Assembly: GCA_008690995.1 (NCBI GenBank)
Contig: VRMN01000001.1
Coordinates: 5,394,001 to 5,458,000 of the forward strand
DNA length: 64,000 bases
DNA from: Porphyridium purpureum
Taxonomy: Eukaryota; Rhodophyta; Bangiophyceae; Porphyridiales; Porphyridiaceae
Reading direction: 5' to 3'
The position numbers and the translations under genes were made by a program. The notes under the pieces were generated by a model. The model worked only from the letters and a program-made list of their open reading frames with translations. It was not told where the DNA came from and searched no databases. Shown one piece after another: positions 20,520-29,412 of this stretch. Numbering within the stretch: position 1 is the stretch's first letter; each line of letters begins with the position of its first letter.

Positions 20520-21302
20520 CTAGAGAAGGAGATGGTCTAAAGATTTCTCGAGGTGCGCGCTGTCAAGATCACGCCACGAAGGGTACAAGGTGCACGTCGA
20601 CAGACGCTCCACGAGCTCAGAATAATTCTCTTTCACGCACTCGAACCACTTCTCCGCGAGGAGCCGCTGGCCCATTGCCGTCATGTGGAGGCCGTCACTC
20701 AAAAGCTCCGACCTGTTTGGGTGTGACTCGAAAATGCTGAACAAGTCCAGGCATGCAGCACCGGCCAGGTTCGCGGCATTGGTGCAGGCGGCGGCGTATG
20801 CGGCCGTGTTTGACGCTCTTCGCAGGCCTGATGGACAAGCATGCTCCGCTTTGCAAAATGAGTCCCACATCTCCTGATCTACCCACGGCGGGGTCACCAG
20901 GATCAGCTTTAAGCCCGGCGATTGCACTGAACGTAGGTAGGCGCACATCTTCAGTAGATTCTGTTCGTACGCGCCGAGCGGCACTCTCTGCTCACCCTCC
21001 GTCGCTGCATCATTTGCCCCCCAGAACAAAGTGACGACGTCTGGTGTTTGCGCAAGCGGGTGCGAATCAAGATGGTGCTCGCTCGCTCTCGACCATCCCG
21101 CGCACAGGTGCGGTAAAATGTGAGTGGCATGCCTTGTGTTGTAACCTGGAAAGCCCCTCACCACCACATCTGCCGCGCCACTGAATCTCGCTGCAATGTG
21201 CTGGCACCAGCCGTCTGCTTTGCCGCCGGCGTGCGTCAGCGAGTCTCCGAAGAAGATCAGCTGCGGTACGCGTCGTACGCGAAGGGCGCTGACGTCTCCC
21301 AT
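20520..21302 (-). CDS. IAH1: SGNH/GDSL esterase, isoamyl acetate esterase 1-like
   Basis: 260 residues, close to the family's length of about 240-250. All four SGNH blocks are present: FFGDSLTHAG (catalytic Ser21), RGFPGYNT (Gly), FWGANDA (Asn) and LSDGLHM (Asp203, His206). This pattern matches fungal, plant and animal IAH1, cytosolic carboxyl-ester hydrolases. I chose the ATG ending at 21302 (MGDVSALRV) rather than the upstream ATG at 21458, because a TCGGTTTATCGGCG word at 21351-21364 lies between them and looks like promoter DNA. Convergent with the phosphatase gene, with 53 bp between stops. Confidence 0.9.
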   Translation of the reverse strand: MGDVSALRVRRVPQLIFFGDSLTHAGGKADGWCQHIAARFSGAADVVVRGFPGYNTRHATHILPHLCAGWSRASEHHLDSHPLAQTPDVVTLFWGANDAATEGEQRVPLGAYEQNLLKMCAYLRSVQSPGLKLILVTPPWVDQEMWDSFCKAEHACPSGLRRASNTAAYAAACTNAANLAGAACLDLFSIFESHPNRSELLSDGLHMTAMGQRLLAEKWFECVKENYSELVERLSTCTLYPSWRDLDSAHLEKSLDHLLL

Positions 21303-21350
21303 GCTGCTCGATCTACAGGCGCCTCCGGATAATTCCCAAACTTTAGGCTT

Positions 21351-21364
21351 TCGGTTTATCGGCG
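21351..21364. promoter_or_regulatory. CGGTTTATCGG word upstream of IAH1
   Basis: TCGGTTTATCGGCG lies about 50 bp before the chosen ATG. The same core occurs at 37440-37452, 37457-37466 and, modified, at 48597-48618. Proposed core-promoter element; inferred. Confidence 0.4.
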
Positions 21365-23027
21365 CTTGCGATATTTTGGCCAGAGAAACCGAGTAAACCG
21401 AGAAACGTTGAAGCCGGCATGTGGACGCATCTAATCCCGTCAACCTCGATTGACTCATGTACGCGCGGGTCCGGAATCATTGGATTTGTAGGCATACGCT
21501 GGCAGCCTGGAGAAATTATACGTCCCGCACCGGCAGAATCTCCAGCCCAAACTTCTCTAGGCCCTGGTGTGAGTCGGCGGCCGCTCGCTCTCATGGAGCA
21601 CATCCCGTGGTTAATGGATGAAAGAAGCGCTCCATCGTGCCAGGCAGCCGCGCGTTATCGACACACGATGTACAGGTAAATCTGCCTCCTTTGCTGTGCT
21701 TCTCATGCACCGTCGTACCACGTCTCGCTTTCAAACTGCACGTGCTCGCAAAGTCACCCACTAGACGAACGAGAAGAGCAGCCTTGGGAGCACTAAAACA
21801 GAAGAAAGAGCCATCATACAAGAAAGCAAATGACGGGTATCATGTACTGAGCACGCAAGCAGAGCAAGGCAACGCGAAGCGCGGCGCATTGCCGAACCTT
21901 GGTACAAGTGGAGAGAACGATGGTCGTGAACATGAATTGCGTGAACGGATTCTAAGACTGTTCGATGGAACAAGCAGTACTGCATGCACGAGCAATTGGG
22001 GGCGACTCTATCTAAGACTCCAGATGCCTGCTCTAAGCGCCGCCGCGCAAAAGCCGAGCTCTAAGGAACAGCGAGCTGCGAATTTGAAAGCGGCCGCGAG
22101 GTCCTTGTGCCCACAGGATGGAGGAACAGATCAAGCGATGCTCGACTCAGGCATCTCTGCCTCGCAATGATCCGGATACGGGTCGATGTCGACTTCTGCT
22201 TTGCGAATGACTTGGTTCAGAAATTGCATGACGTGGCGGATGCCGGGATGGTCGATGCCTTGGTCGTGCTCGCGTCTCTGCAGGACGCGGCTGACACTGA
22301 AGCGCGCTGGAAGGGTGCATCGCGCGAACGACCACTTGAAATGGAAAATGAGTCGGTGATTCGCTCTGGCTTGATTGCGAAGATGGCCAAGGACGATCCT
22401 CGCATAAGTATGCCCCATGACAGCGGCTTTGGGAGTGCGGGTTTGACTACTGGACGAAGAACGAAACTACTTGCAGCGTTTAAAAATAAAGTGGCCGAGG
22501 AAGATACTTGGACGTGCACTATACTGCGACGAGGACCTCGCGCGCGAACCAAACAGCAAGGCTCAAAATGTCAGGGGCCGTATTCGACTCAACGTCGGGA
22601 GAAAAGCGCCAGCACCTTCCACTTTCCTCACACCAAGTGCACAGTTGATTGGATGAGAACATAGCCGTGCGCAAAGGATACATTCACCATCAAAAAGGCA
22701 CTCTCGACAGAGACTCGCAAAGAGGCACGCACTATCGGACAAAGCAAGAAGCATCAACTTCTGCCTCGACGTCTACGGCCTGGTCCTCTCTCGGCACGAC
22801 CCATGCACACAGCTACACCACAGAAGGCCGACATACCTTCATCATGCTGTCAGCGTAAGAGGTTTGAGCATCCCTCCTGCTTTCGATGCTGAGATTGGCG
22901 GCAGACGTGCGTCCATGACACGTTGGATCAAATGCCGGAACGCGCCAAGGCACTCACCAGCCGTCAACATGATGTGATGCGTGGCCGATCCGAGGAGCGG
23001 GGCCTGCACCGAAGTGCATCGCCATTC
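21365..23027. other. Gap between IAH1 and P5CR
   Basis: 1.66 kb. Open frames at 21637-22170 and 22107-22664 begin at GTG codons; only the second has a usable ATG (22167). No recognisable domain, repeat or RNA gene. Confidence 0.4.
22167..22664 (+). CDS. Hypothetical protein (uncertain)
   Basis: An open frame of 165 codons from ATG. The first half (DLVQKLHDVADAGMVDALVV and on) looks helical and amphipathic; the second half is basic and Ser/Arg-rich. Two antisense frames overlap it. I do not recognise any family and there is no clear promoter word nearby. It may be a real small gene, an exon or chance. Confidence 0.2.
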   Translation: MIRIRVDVDFCFANDLVQKLHDVADAGMVDALVVLASLQDAADTEARWKGASRERPLEMENESVIRSGLIAKMAKDDPRISMPHDSGFGSAGLTTGRRTKLLAAFKNKVAEEDTWTCTILRRGPRARTKQQGSKCQGPYSTQRREKSASTFHFPHTKCTVDWMRT

Positions 23028-24059
23028 TTATGCCAGCTCTTTGGATCGCAGGGTTGCAGCTCGCACCGCGCTTTGCACGGCGGCACGAAACGCGTCCTTT
23101 TCCAATGCAGCCGTCCCAGCCACTGTCGTTCCCCCTGGCGACTCGACCCGGTTGCGCAGTTCTGCAACATGAGTGTCTGGATTGTCCATAACCATCTTGG
23201 CGGTTCCATAAACCAGCTGCGCGGCCAGGACCTGTGCAGTGTCCCTGCGCAGGCCATTTTGGACGCCGCCATCCGCCAGAGCTTCAATAAACATCAGCAC
23301 GAACGCAGGACCACTCCCGCTCAGTCCTGTAACAGCGTCAAGCATGGACTCCTCGACCTTGACAATCACCGAGATCGCGCGGAACAGTAATTGGACAACT
23401 TCCGAATCCTGCGCCGTCGCCGAAGGGCCCAAGGCATACGCGCTCGCACCCTGCCCCACAAGACATGGCGTGTTCGGCATGACGCGGGCCAGACGCGCGG
23501 GGCATTGTGGAGAAAGCATGCCTTGGAGCGTCTCGAGACGCAGACCTGCGCAAACCGAGATCACGAGGGCTCGGCAATCTGGAGAAAGCTCTGAAAGCGC
23601 ATTTGCTGCCGCGTATGGTTTGACCGCGAGAAGTACCGCAGAGCACTTGGACAGCTCCCGAACGGATCCCACAACTTGTATGCCAAGGTCTTTATACTGC
23701 TGCAGCTTCTTTTCATTCCGATCACAGACGAAAATGGACTGCGCCGGGATGACCTTGTTCGAAACCAACCCGCTTAAAATGGCCCATGCCATATTTCCGC
23801 CGCCGATGCATCCCAGAGACAATTGCGCCTCTAGCTCTGGATCATTCGGCCCGGTGCCTCCACCGGCTTGCACACGCAGCAGCTCTTTGTGTGGCCGTGT
23901 GGCACAAGGCCAGCCCGACACCGAGAAACTGCTCTCACGGTTGACGTTTCGACCGCGCTGCGGTCTGCGCGACTGACCGACGGGGCACACATCTACGCTG
24001 CAGGCACCAACCTTGCGCTTGGAGGAGCAGCGCAAAGGCCCTATATCAACAAACGCCAT
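23028..24059 (-). CDS. P5CR: Pyrroline-5-carboxylate reductase, plastid-targeted
   Basis: 343 residues from the ATG ending at 24059. It catalyses the last step of proline synthesis, NAD(P)H-dependent reduction of P5C. The N-terminus, MAFVDIGPLRCSSKRK, is a red algal-type plastid transit peptide: MAFV, then Ser/Arg-rich and free of acidic residues after the Asp. The Rossmann motif GCIGGGNMAWAI is followed by VMPNTPCLVGQG and the dimer-domain signature AVTGLSGSGPAFVLMFIEAL with ESPGGTTVAG, all diagnostic of ProC. An ATG six codons upstream exists, but MAFV fits its plastid neighbours better. A CACTGTAC word lies 213 bp upstream. Confidence 0.94.
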   Translation of the reverse strand: MAFVDIGPLRCSSKRKVGACSVDVCPVGQSRRPQRGRNVNRESSFSVSGWPCATRPHKELLRVQAGGGTGPNDPELEAQLSLGCIGGGNMAWAILSGLVSNKVIPAQSIFVCDRNEKKLQQYKDLGIQVVGSVRELSKCSAVLLAVKPYAAANALSELSPDCRALVISVCAGLRLETLQGMLSPQCPARLARVMPNTPCLVGQGASAYALGPSATAQDSEVVQLLFRAISVIVKVEESMLDAVTGLSGSGPAFVLMFIEALADGGVQNGLRRDTAQVLAAQLVYGTAKMVMDNPDTHVAELRNRVESPGGTTVAGTAALEKDAFRAAVQSAVRAATLRSKELA

Positions 24060-25294
24060 AATATCACACTGGCACATCTTCCGGCAAAGTCTAGCTCTGC
24101 CTTCCTCTTTCCAGTCTGGGACCCTTGTCTCTCTGATCTACCAACTCCCTCATCAGCAGCTCCCTCGGTGACCCGTCACACACAAAGAATCACCAAATGG
24201 CAGTGTTTTCATATACAAAAGACCTTTTCCTTCTCAAGTCACCGCGCCAGGGCAAATACATACGCTGTACTCACTGTACAAAAAACCGTACCCCTTCACA
24301 GAACCCGCACATGCAGACCACTGTACCGTCAATGTCATGCATCATCACTTTGGCATCATCCGACCGCTGTCATCATCACCGCCACCACCACCACCACCAC
24401 CACCACCACTGCTGACTCCATTGAGAAAGAAGACAAGCACTCGTAAGCTAGTTGTTATGAACGAGTCCATTTAGTGCGCACGAGTGAAATCGATCTGCGT
24501 ATCGCGCGTGCCGCTTGTGATTGCACATGCACACACACACCATCACAAGCTTGCAGCTTACGTGCGACTTTCTGCTTCCTCCCCAAAATCGAGCGCCGAA
24601 ATCGTCGCCGCCCTCGCTTTTTCATCCGCTGTGTTCGCGTTTTCGTGCGCAAACGTGATTGATTTGTGATTAATGAGATATATCCTGTTGTTGTGTTGGG
24701 TTTTTTTTTGGCGTCGAGAACAAGGAGGAACGACGCGCGTTGTTGTGGTTATTGATCGGCGCCGCCGCAGGTTTGATGGAAAAAAAGGGGGTTTGGAGTG
24801 ATTCTAGAACGCAAAAGCGGTTGACGCCGCGTTGTTGTTGTTGTTGTTGTTATTTGTTGCTTTTGGGGTCGATTTGGAATGAGAAGTAAGCACATGCGCG
24901 ACGGCTGCGGCTTTGTGTGTCGGTTCGTTTGCGTGGAAGTTGGTGGTGAGAAAAGTAAAGCGGGGGGGGGAGATTGATAGACATTGACAGATAGAAAGAG
25001 CGAGGAAGTGGAGGAGACTAGGTAGTCATGGTGGAGAGATTGAGAGAGAGAGGTATTCATGGGAGGAAAGCAGGGTAGTGGGTCTGGAGGATGAGAAGAG
25101 CTGGGTGGTGCGTGAGACATAAGTAGGTGGATGCGGGTAAGAGGGTGCGGGAGAGGTACGGTGTGTATATCTGGTGTTGAGCGAGTTGGGTCTAGAGGGG
25201 TGTGGGTTGGAGGAGAGTGGAATTGCGGTGCGTAGGAGGTCGACGTGCGAGTGTGGTTGGGTTAGTGCGTGCGTTGGACTGGATTTGCGGGGGG
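24060..25294. other. Divergent gap between P5CR and the sigma factor
   Basis: 1.2 kb shared upstream region. It holds CACTGTAC at 24272-24279 and 24319-24326, a (CAC)n run about 24383-24409, a (TTG)n run about 24833-24852, a G-run at 24961 and a long purine-rich plus strand about 24955-25150 leading into the sigma factor. The Pro/Ser-rich frames on the opposite strand come from this base bias. No gene is seen. Confidence 0.55.
24272..24326. promoter_or_regulatory. Two CACTGTAC words upstream of P5CR
   Basis: CACTGTAC at 24272-24279 and again at 24319-24326, 213-260 bp before the P5CR ATG. The spacing equals that before the DnaJ-type gene (217) and the nucleoporin gene (217). Inferred promoter element. 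Confidence 0.4.
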
Positions 25295-26851
25295 ATGGCG
25301 TTTGTGAGTCACGTCGGAGTGGATATCGCAGCTCGGGAGCGGGTGAGATGCGGGGGTAGGACGCAGCAGTGTGCGTTGGCGGGCTCGACGCAGCCGTGGG
25401 CTTGCACAGCGGTGGCCGGAGGATCGAGCGCGAATGGCGCGTCGAAGCGCGTGACAAGGAGTAAGACGGGAAGCTCGGATGGCGCGACGAGATCGAAGCG
25501 TGGCTCTAGCGTCGCCGTGTCAGCTGCTGCAGCGGTCGCGGCGGCGCCGTCGGGTGTGTCGGGCGGCGCCGAGCGGTCGGTTGCGGTGGCGTTGCGTGTG
25601 CCGACAAAGAGTAAGAGTAGGCGTCGGAGTAGCATCGTGTCGGATGTTCTAACAGCCAGCACCCGCAAGACGGTCACGCGGCGCGCGTCAGAGCGTGTAG
25701 ACGACACGGTCAGATCACGGCGATCGGCACCTAGCGTGCTGAAAAGGGAAAAGGCGGAAGGGTCTTTGCGGCCTTCGCCTGTAGCGTCGAGCCCGGACGG
25801 AGATTTGGACCGGAAGAGCACGGACCGCCGCCGCAGTGGTGGCGGCGCGAGTGGTGGACACTTGCGCCGCAACTCGTCCGTGGGCCCAGCCGCGACAGCC
25901 ATGCGCCAATACCTAGCGGGGATTTCGCAGGATGACCTGCTTGAGCGCGCACAAGAAATTGCGCTTGCAAACCAAGTGCGCGCGCTTGTGGACTTGCAAA
26001 AAGTGCGCTCAGACGCCGCGCGTAAGCTCGGGCGTCCCGTGCCGCTGAACGAGTGGGCAGAAATGGTCGGCATGACCGCGCAGGACCTGACACTCGCCAT
26101 GCAGCTTGGCACGCGTGCCAAGAACCAGCTCGTGACATCGAACATGGGACTTGTCCACAATGTTGCGGGCAAGTACGCCGGCAAGGTGGAGACCTTGACG
26201 TTCCAGGATCTGGTGCAGGAGGGCGCGATGGGGCTCATGCGCGCGGCAGAGAAGTTTGACGCAAAGAAAGGTTGGCGGTTCTCGACGTACGCCACGTGGT
26301 GGATCCGTGCGTCAATGATGCGCTGCATGGATCACCAGGAGCGCTCCATCCGAGTTCCCGGGCCTGTGCTGGATCAATTTCGGCTGGTGAAGAAGACCTT
26401 CACTGTAATGTCTCTGCGAAAGGGACGCGAGCCCACGAATGAAGAGTTGGCGAAGGAGTTGAAACTGAGCACGGACAAGCTCCGCTTCATTCTTCAAAGC
26501 GGAGTTCGGAAACCGAGCTCGGTAGATCAGAACGTGGCACGGTCAGGCAGCAACGATGATGCACATAAGACGTTGCTTGACATTCTGCGCAGCGATGAAA
26601 ACGTAGAGGAGAATATTGTGGGCGAAATGCTCAAGGGCGACTTGGACCGCGTGCTTCGCCGGTACTTGAACCCGCAAGAGCGCGGCGTGGTGCGCCTGCG
26701 CTTTGGGCTTGAAGACGGACACACACGGACGCTAGAGGAAGTGGGCAAGGCGCTGAAGCTGAGCCGCGAGCGCATTCGGCAGGTCGTCTTCACAGCCATG
26801 AGAAAGCTGCGGGACCCACGTGTGCAGGCGGCTCTGCAGGATTACTTGTAG
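25295..26851 (+). CDS. SIG: Plastid RNA polymerase sigma-70 factor (nuclear-encoded)
   Basis: 518 residues from the ATG at 25295, which starts MAFVSHVGV, a red algal transit-peptide motif; the longer frame begins at a non-ATG codon. Residues 20-200 are Ser/Arg-rich and disordered. Conserved sigma regions follow: region 1.2 (about 210-235); region 2 (about 273-355) with NMGLVHNVAGKYAG, FQDLVQEGAMGLMRAAEKFD and GWRFSTYATWWIRASMMR (core binding, -10 recognition and melting); region 3 (PTNEELAKELKLS); region 4 (about 439-514) with RTLEEVGKALKLSRERIRQV, the -35-binding helix-turn-helix. It directs the plastid-encoded RNA polymerase to promoters. A purine-rich leader precedes the ATG. Confidence 0.95.
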   Translation: MAFVSHVGVDIAARERVRCGGRTQQCALAGSTQPWACTAVAGGSSANGASKRVTRSKTGSSDGATRSKRGSSVAVSAAAAVAAAPSGVSGGAERSVAVALRVPTKSKSRRRSSIVSDVLTASTRKTVTRRASERVDDTVRSRRSAPSVLKREKAEGSLRPSPVASSPDGDLDRKSTDRRRSGGGASGGHLRRNSSVGPAATAMRQYLAGISQDDLLERAQEIALANQVRALVDLQKVRSDAARKLGRPVPLNEWAEMVGMTAQDLTLAMQLGTRAKNQLVTSNMGLVHNVAGKYAGKVETLTFQDLVQEGAMGLMRAAEKFDAKKGWRFSTYATWWIRASMMRCMDHQERSIRVPGPVLDQFRLVKKTFTVMSLRKGREPTNEELAKELKLSTDKLRFILQSGVRKPSSVDQNVARSGSNDDAHKTLLDILRSDENVEENIVGEMLKGDLDRVLRRYLNPQERGVVRLRFGLEDGHTRTLEEVGKALKLSRERIRQVVFTAMRKLRDPRVQAALQDYL

Positions 26852-27002
26852 GACCAGCAGCTTAAGCGAAAGAGGTAGAGAGCCCTTTGAAACGTGATAA
26901 TGCAGAGGATAATAGTCGGAATCTATACTATTTTATACTGTGATTGAATATGCGGATGTGATGGCACGACCTCTGAACCCTTTGATCCCGGAAATATTGG
27001 TT

Positions 27003-27413
27003 TTACTTCTGGAGGAAGGAGTCTAGCGTATTTTCGTACCCAGGGGTGAGCTCTGCAAGCTTTCCAGTGCCGCGGCACGACCCGCAGTGCGCCTTGTTGG
27101 TGCCCTTGCACGCCGGGCACTTGAGCTCCGAGCCGTCTGCCTGAATCATCGTGGCGCCCTCGCACATGCCGCAGAAGGTGGTGCCCGTTCCGCGGCACAT
27201 GTCACACACGCGCTCCTCCGCTTTGCGCTCCGAGCTCGGGCGCAGGTCCCAGAATGGCCGCGAGCCCGGGCCGCGCGTGCCAATCTCCGGCAGGAACTCG
27301 TTCTTGAAGCCAGCCGACTTGGACAGCCCCTTTTCCCGCTTCTGCGCGCACACCGCCACGCCGGCCTTGCCCGCTCGGCTCGGCCTCACCGCGCCGGTCC
27401 CCACAAACGCCAT
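27003..27413 (-). CDS. Plastid DnaJ-type zinc-finger protein
   Basis: 136 residues from the ATG ending at 27413, starting MAFVGTGAVRPSRAG, again the plastid MAFV motif. The C-terminal half has four Cys pairs, CDMCRGTG (70-73), CGMCEGA (81-84), CPACKGT (99-102) and CGSCRGTG (110-113): a complete DnaJ cysteine-rich domain that can bind two zinc ions, but with no J domain. This layout is like plant BSD2, LQY1 and PSA2, which assist Rubisco or photosystem assembly in plastids; which of these it resembles most cannot be settled by eye. Convergent with the sigma gene, 151 bp apart. CACTGTAC lies 217 bp upstream. Confidence 0.88.
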   Translation of the reverse strand: MAFVGTGAVRPSRAGKAGVAVCAQKREKGLSKSAGFKNEFLPEIGTRGPGSRPFWDLRPSSERKAEERVCDMCRGTGTTFCGMCEGATMIQADGSELKCPACKGTNKAHCGSCRGTGKLAELTPGYENTLDSFLQK

Positions 27414-27857
27414 GGCACACAGAGTGTCGCTGATCCCGCCGCTCTCACCCGCCTCACCCATGCAACGCTTCTCCCGCGCACGTGCATGTCATGTGCGCCC
27501 AACCCCAGAAAGTCCAGCCGCGCTGATGCGCCGTTTTCCTGTCTAAAACACCGCGCTTTCTCGCATTTCGCGCAAATCTCCACGGCGGCGCAGCGCGTGC
27601 AGAACGCGTGGAGGTCATACTGTACTCAACACTGTACCACAGGCGTGTTCGTGGTGCTGCTGGGTTCCGGATGCGACGGTGCCGACCATGGCGTCGCGGC
27701 TTGTGGTGAGAGTTCGGTGTTCGCACTGGCGGATGCGCCGCCGCAACGCGTCGCGCCCGCGCAGATAAGAGTGGCGTAGCCTATGTCTGTCTTTCTCTGA
27801 AACATGCGTTAGACCTATATCTGTAACTAGTAGATCGACATCGACGCCGTGCGGCGC
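27414..27857. other. Gap upstream of the DnaJ-type gene
   Basis: 444 bp between the DnaJ-type start and the end of eIF2-alpha. It contains CACTGTAC at 27630-27637 and CTGTACT at 27620. No gene is seen. Confidence 0.5.
27630..27637. promoter_or_regulatory. CACTGTAC word upstream of the DnaJ-type gene
   Basis: Exact 8-mer, 217 bp before the ATG, matching the spacing seen at P5CR and the nucleoporin gene. Confidence 0.4.
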
Positions 27858-28781
27858 TCATTCGTCGGCGCCTGAGCCGCTGCCATCCGCGTCGCCGTCG
27901 ACCTCGCGGTTCTGCGTGTCAAGCTGCTCCATCAGCTTGAGAAGAATCTTGTCGTCACGGTCAGAGACCGTCCGCGCAGCCGCCTTGAGGATGAATTTGC
28001 CGCCTCGTTTTTGGATTTCGGTCTTGATCGCTTCGAGCGCGGTCTCAAGGGCGTCGAAGCCCTTCTTCTTGTCCACGGCCTGTGTTGTCGCAACGTACAG
28101 CGGCGGCGCGACGAGCTTGACACGAACGCGCATTTCCTCAGACGAGGCTTCCTCGCCCGCCTTGAGTGCCGCCTTGATGGCGTCAATGCCTTCAAACCCA
28201 AAACATGTGACCTCAAAGTCAGCGCGCATTTTGACTGCTTTGGGTTTGAGTCGGCCCTCAATGTTTTTCATCAGCTCGGCCCTTTCCTGCTCGGACATGT
28301 CGAGCCCTTTGAAAATGGCGTCCGCGTCCTGCACGGCGGCACGGAATGCATCGTACGCATGCCCAAACTTGCGGTAAAGGGGCCAGCCTACTCGAATGTA
28401 CAAGTCCTCGAGATCGACCTCGGTTAGTTCCGCGACGCGCCGCATAATCGAGTGCACGGTGCTCGCCTTGTTCCACTTCTCCTCCATGCGCACGAGATCG
28501 TCGGCAGTCACGCGCGATTTCGACAGATCGATGTACCCCTTTTCTTTATCGACGCGCACCACCACGACGACCTCCTGGCTGCCAACCCGCAGCAGCCTGT
28601 TCACCGAGCGGATGCGCCGACGAGACAGCTCCGAAAGCATGATCATGCCTTGGATCTTGTTGTACTCCAGCAGCTGCACATACGCCCCCACGTCCTGAAT
28701 ATCCTTCACGAGCACCATCACCACATCGTCCGGCTCCGGAAACGGGTTTTCGTACATCCGACATTCTAAATTGACCACCAT
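27858..28781 (-). CDS. EIF2A (eIF2-alpha): Translation initiation factor eIF2, alpha subunit
   Basis: 307 residues from the ATG ending at 28781 (the longer frame starts at GTG). It is the regulatory subunit of eIF2, which brings Met-tRNAi to the 40S ribosome. The S1 domain (about 10-85) contains DVVMVLVKDIQDVGAYVQLL and the loop MLSELSRRRIRS, in which Ser53 corresponds to human Ser51, the target of GCN2-type kinases; Ser50 matches human Ser48. Then come VDKEKGYIDLSKSRV, the helical domain (YDAFRAAVQD) and the alpha/beta domain (RADFEVTCFGFEGIDAIKAA, LVAPPLYVATT), ending in an acidic tail. The whole length aligns with human eIF2-alpha. Confidence 0.96.
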   Translation of the reverse strand: MVVNLECRMYENPFPEPDDVVMVLVKDIQDVGAYVQLLEYNKIQGMIMLSELSRRRIRSVNRLLRVGSQEVVVVVRVDKEKGYIDLSKSRVTADDLVRMEEKWNKASTVHSIMRRVAELTEVDLEDLYIRVGWPLYRKFGHAYDAFRAAVQDADAIFKGLDMSEQERAELMKNIEGRLKPKAVKMRADFEVTCFGFEGIDAIKAALKAGEEASSEEMRVRVKLVAPPLYVATTQAVDKKKGFDALETALEAIKTEIQKRGGKFILKAAARTVSDRDDKILLKLMEQLDTQNREVDGDADGSGSGADE

Positions 28782-29412
28782 CTTGCACGCTCGCACTGCT
28801 CTTCCTCCCTTCTCCTATGTCACAACACACACACACACACACCTCGCTTCACGTCCGTCCCGCCGAACACACCCCGAAATCCCGTCGACGTCCACTCCAA
28901 ACGCCTGTACACACACACCCTGCCTCGTTCCAAACCTCTTCCCACCTCCAGAGCGCAATCCACAGCACCACGACCCACCACAAACCGCGCCTCCACCCGC
29001 ACGCGCGCGCACTTACCGAGGCCTCAACTCCTGAAATCGTCTTCGTCCTCCTCTTCCCCGCCGGCCTGACCCGCCTCCTTCCTTCCGTCCAAGCCTTCTT
29101 CTTCTACCGCAAACGTCTCCTCTTGCTCGATTTTTTTCTTTTCCTTTTTTTCTTTTTCTGTCTCGACGATCCAACTGGTTTCAAACGTCTACTAAACCGA
29201 GTCCATTTACGTAGACACACCACACGACGACGCCATGTCGATAGAGGTACAGTGGATTAAGTGTACATCGAACGGAACCTGGTTTGTGCGCGGGGGATGG
29301 AGTGCGGGATGGAGTGGGGTGGTGAGGACGTCGTGGGTTGGAGAGGAGAGGGAGAGGCAGCGACGGCGCGGTTGGTGCTTGTACGCGCGCGCGCGCGCCA
29401 GGGCTGGGTGCG
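28782..29412. other. Divergent gap between eIF2-alpha and the Fe-ADH-fold gene
   Basis: 631 bp with a (CA)n run at 28829-28842, a pyrimidine-rich plus strand at 29040-29165, GTACAGTG at 29247-29254, a purine-rich plus strand at 29285-29375 and a (GC)n run near 29388. No gene is seen. Confidence 0.5.
29247..29254. promoter_or_regulatory. GTACAGTG word upstream of the Fe-ADH-fold gene
   Basis: Exact 8-mer 166 bp before the first in-frame ATG of the next gene. Confidence 0.35.

Noticed and set aside
21637-22170. 177-codon plus-strand frame
   Set aside because: It begins at GTG and has no ATG until near its end; no domain seen.
24383-24409. (CAC)n run read as a His-rich metal-binding peptide
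   Set aside because: It lies in a promoter gap within a short unsupported frame; a simple microsatellite explains it.
25026-25457. Pro/Ser/His-rich minus-strand frame
   Set aside because: It is the reverse reading of the purine-rich leader of the sigma factor; base bias explains the composition.
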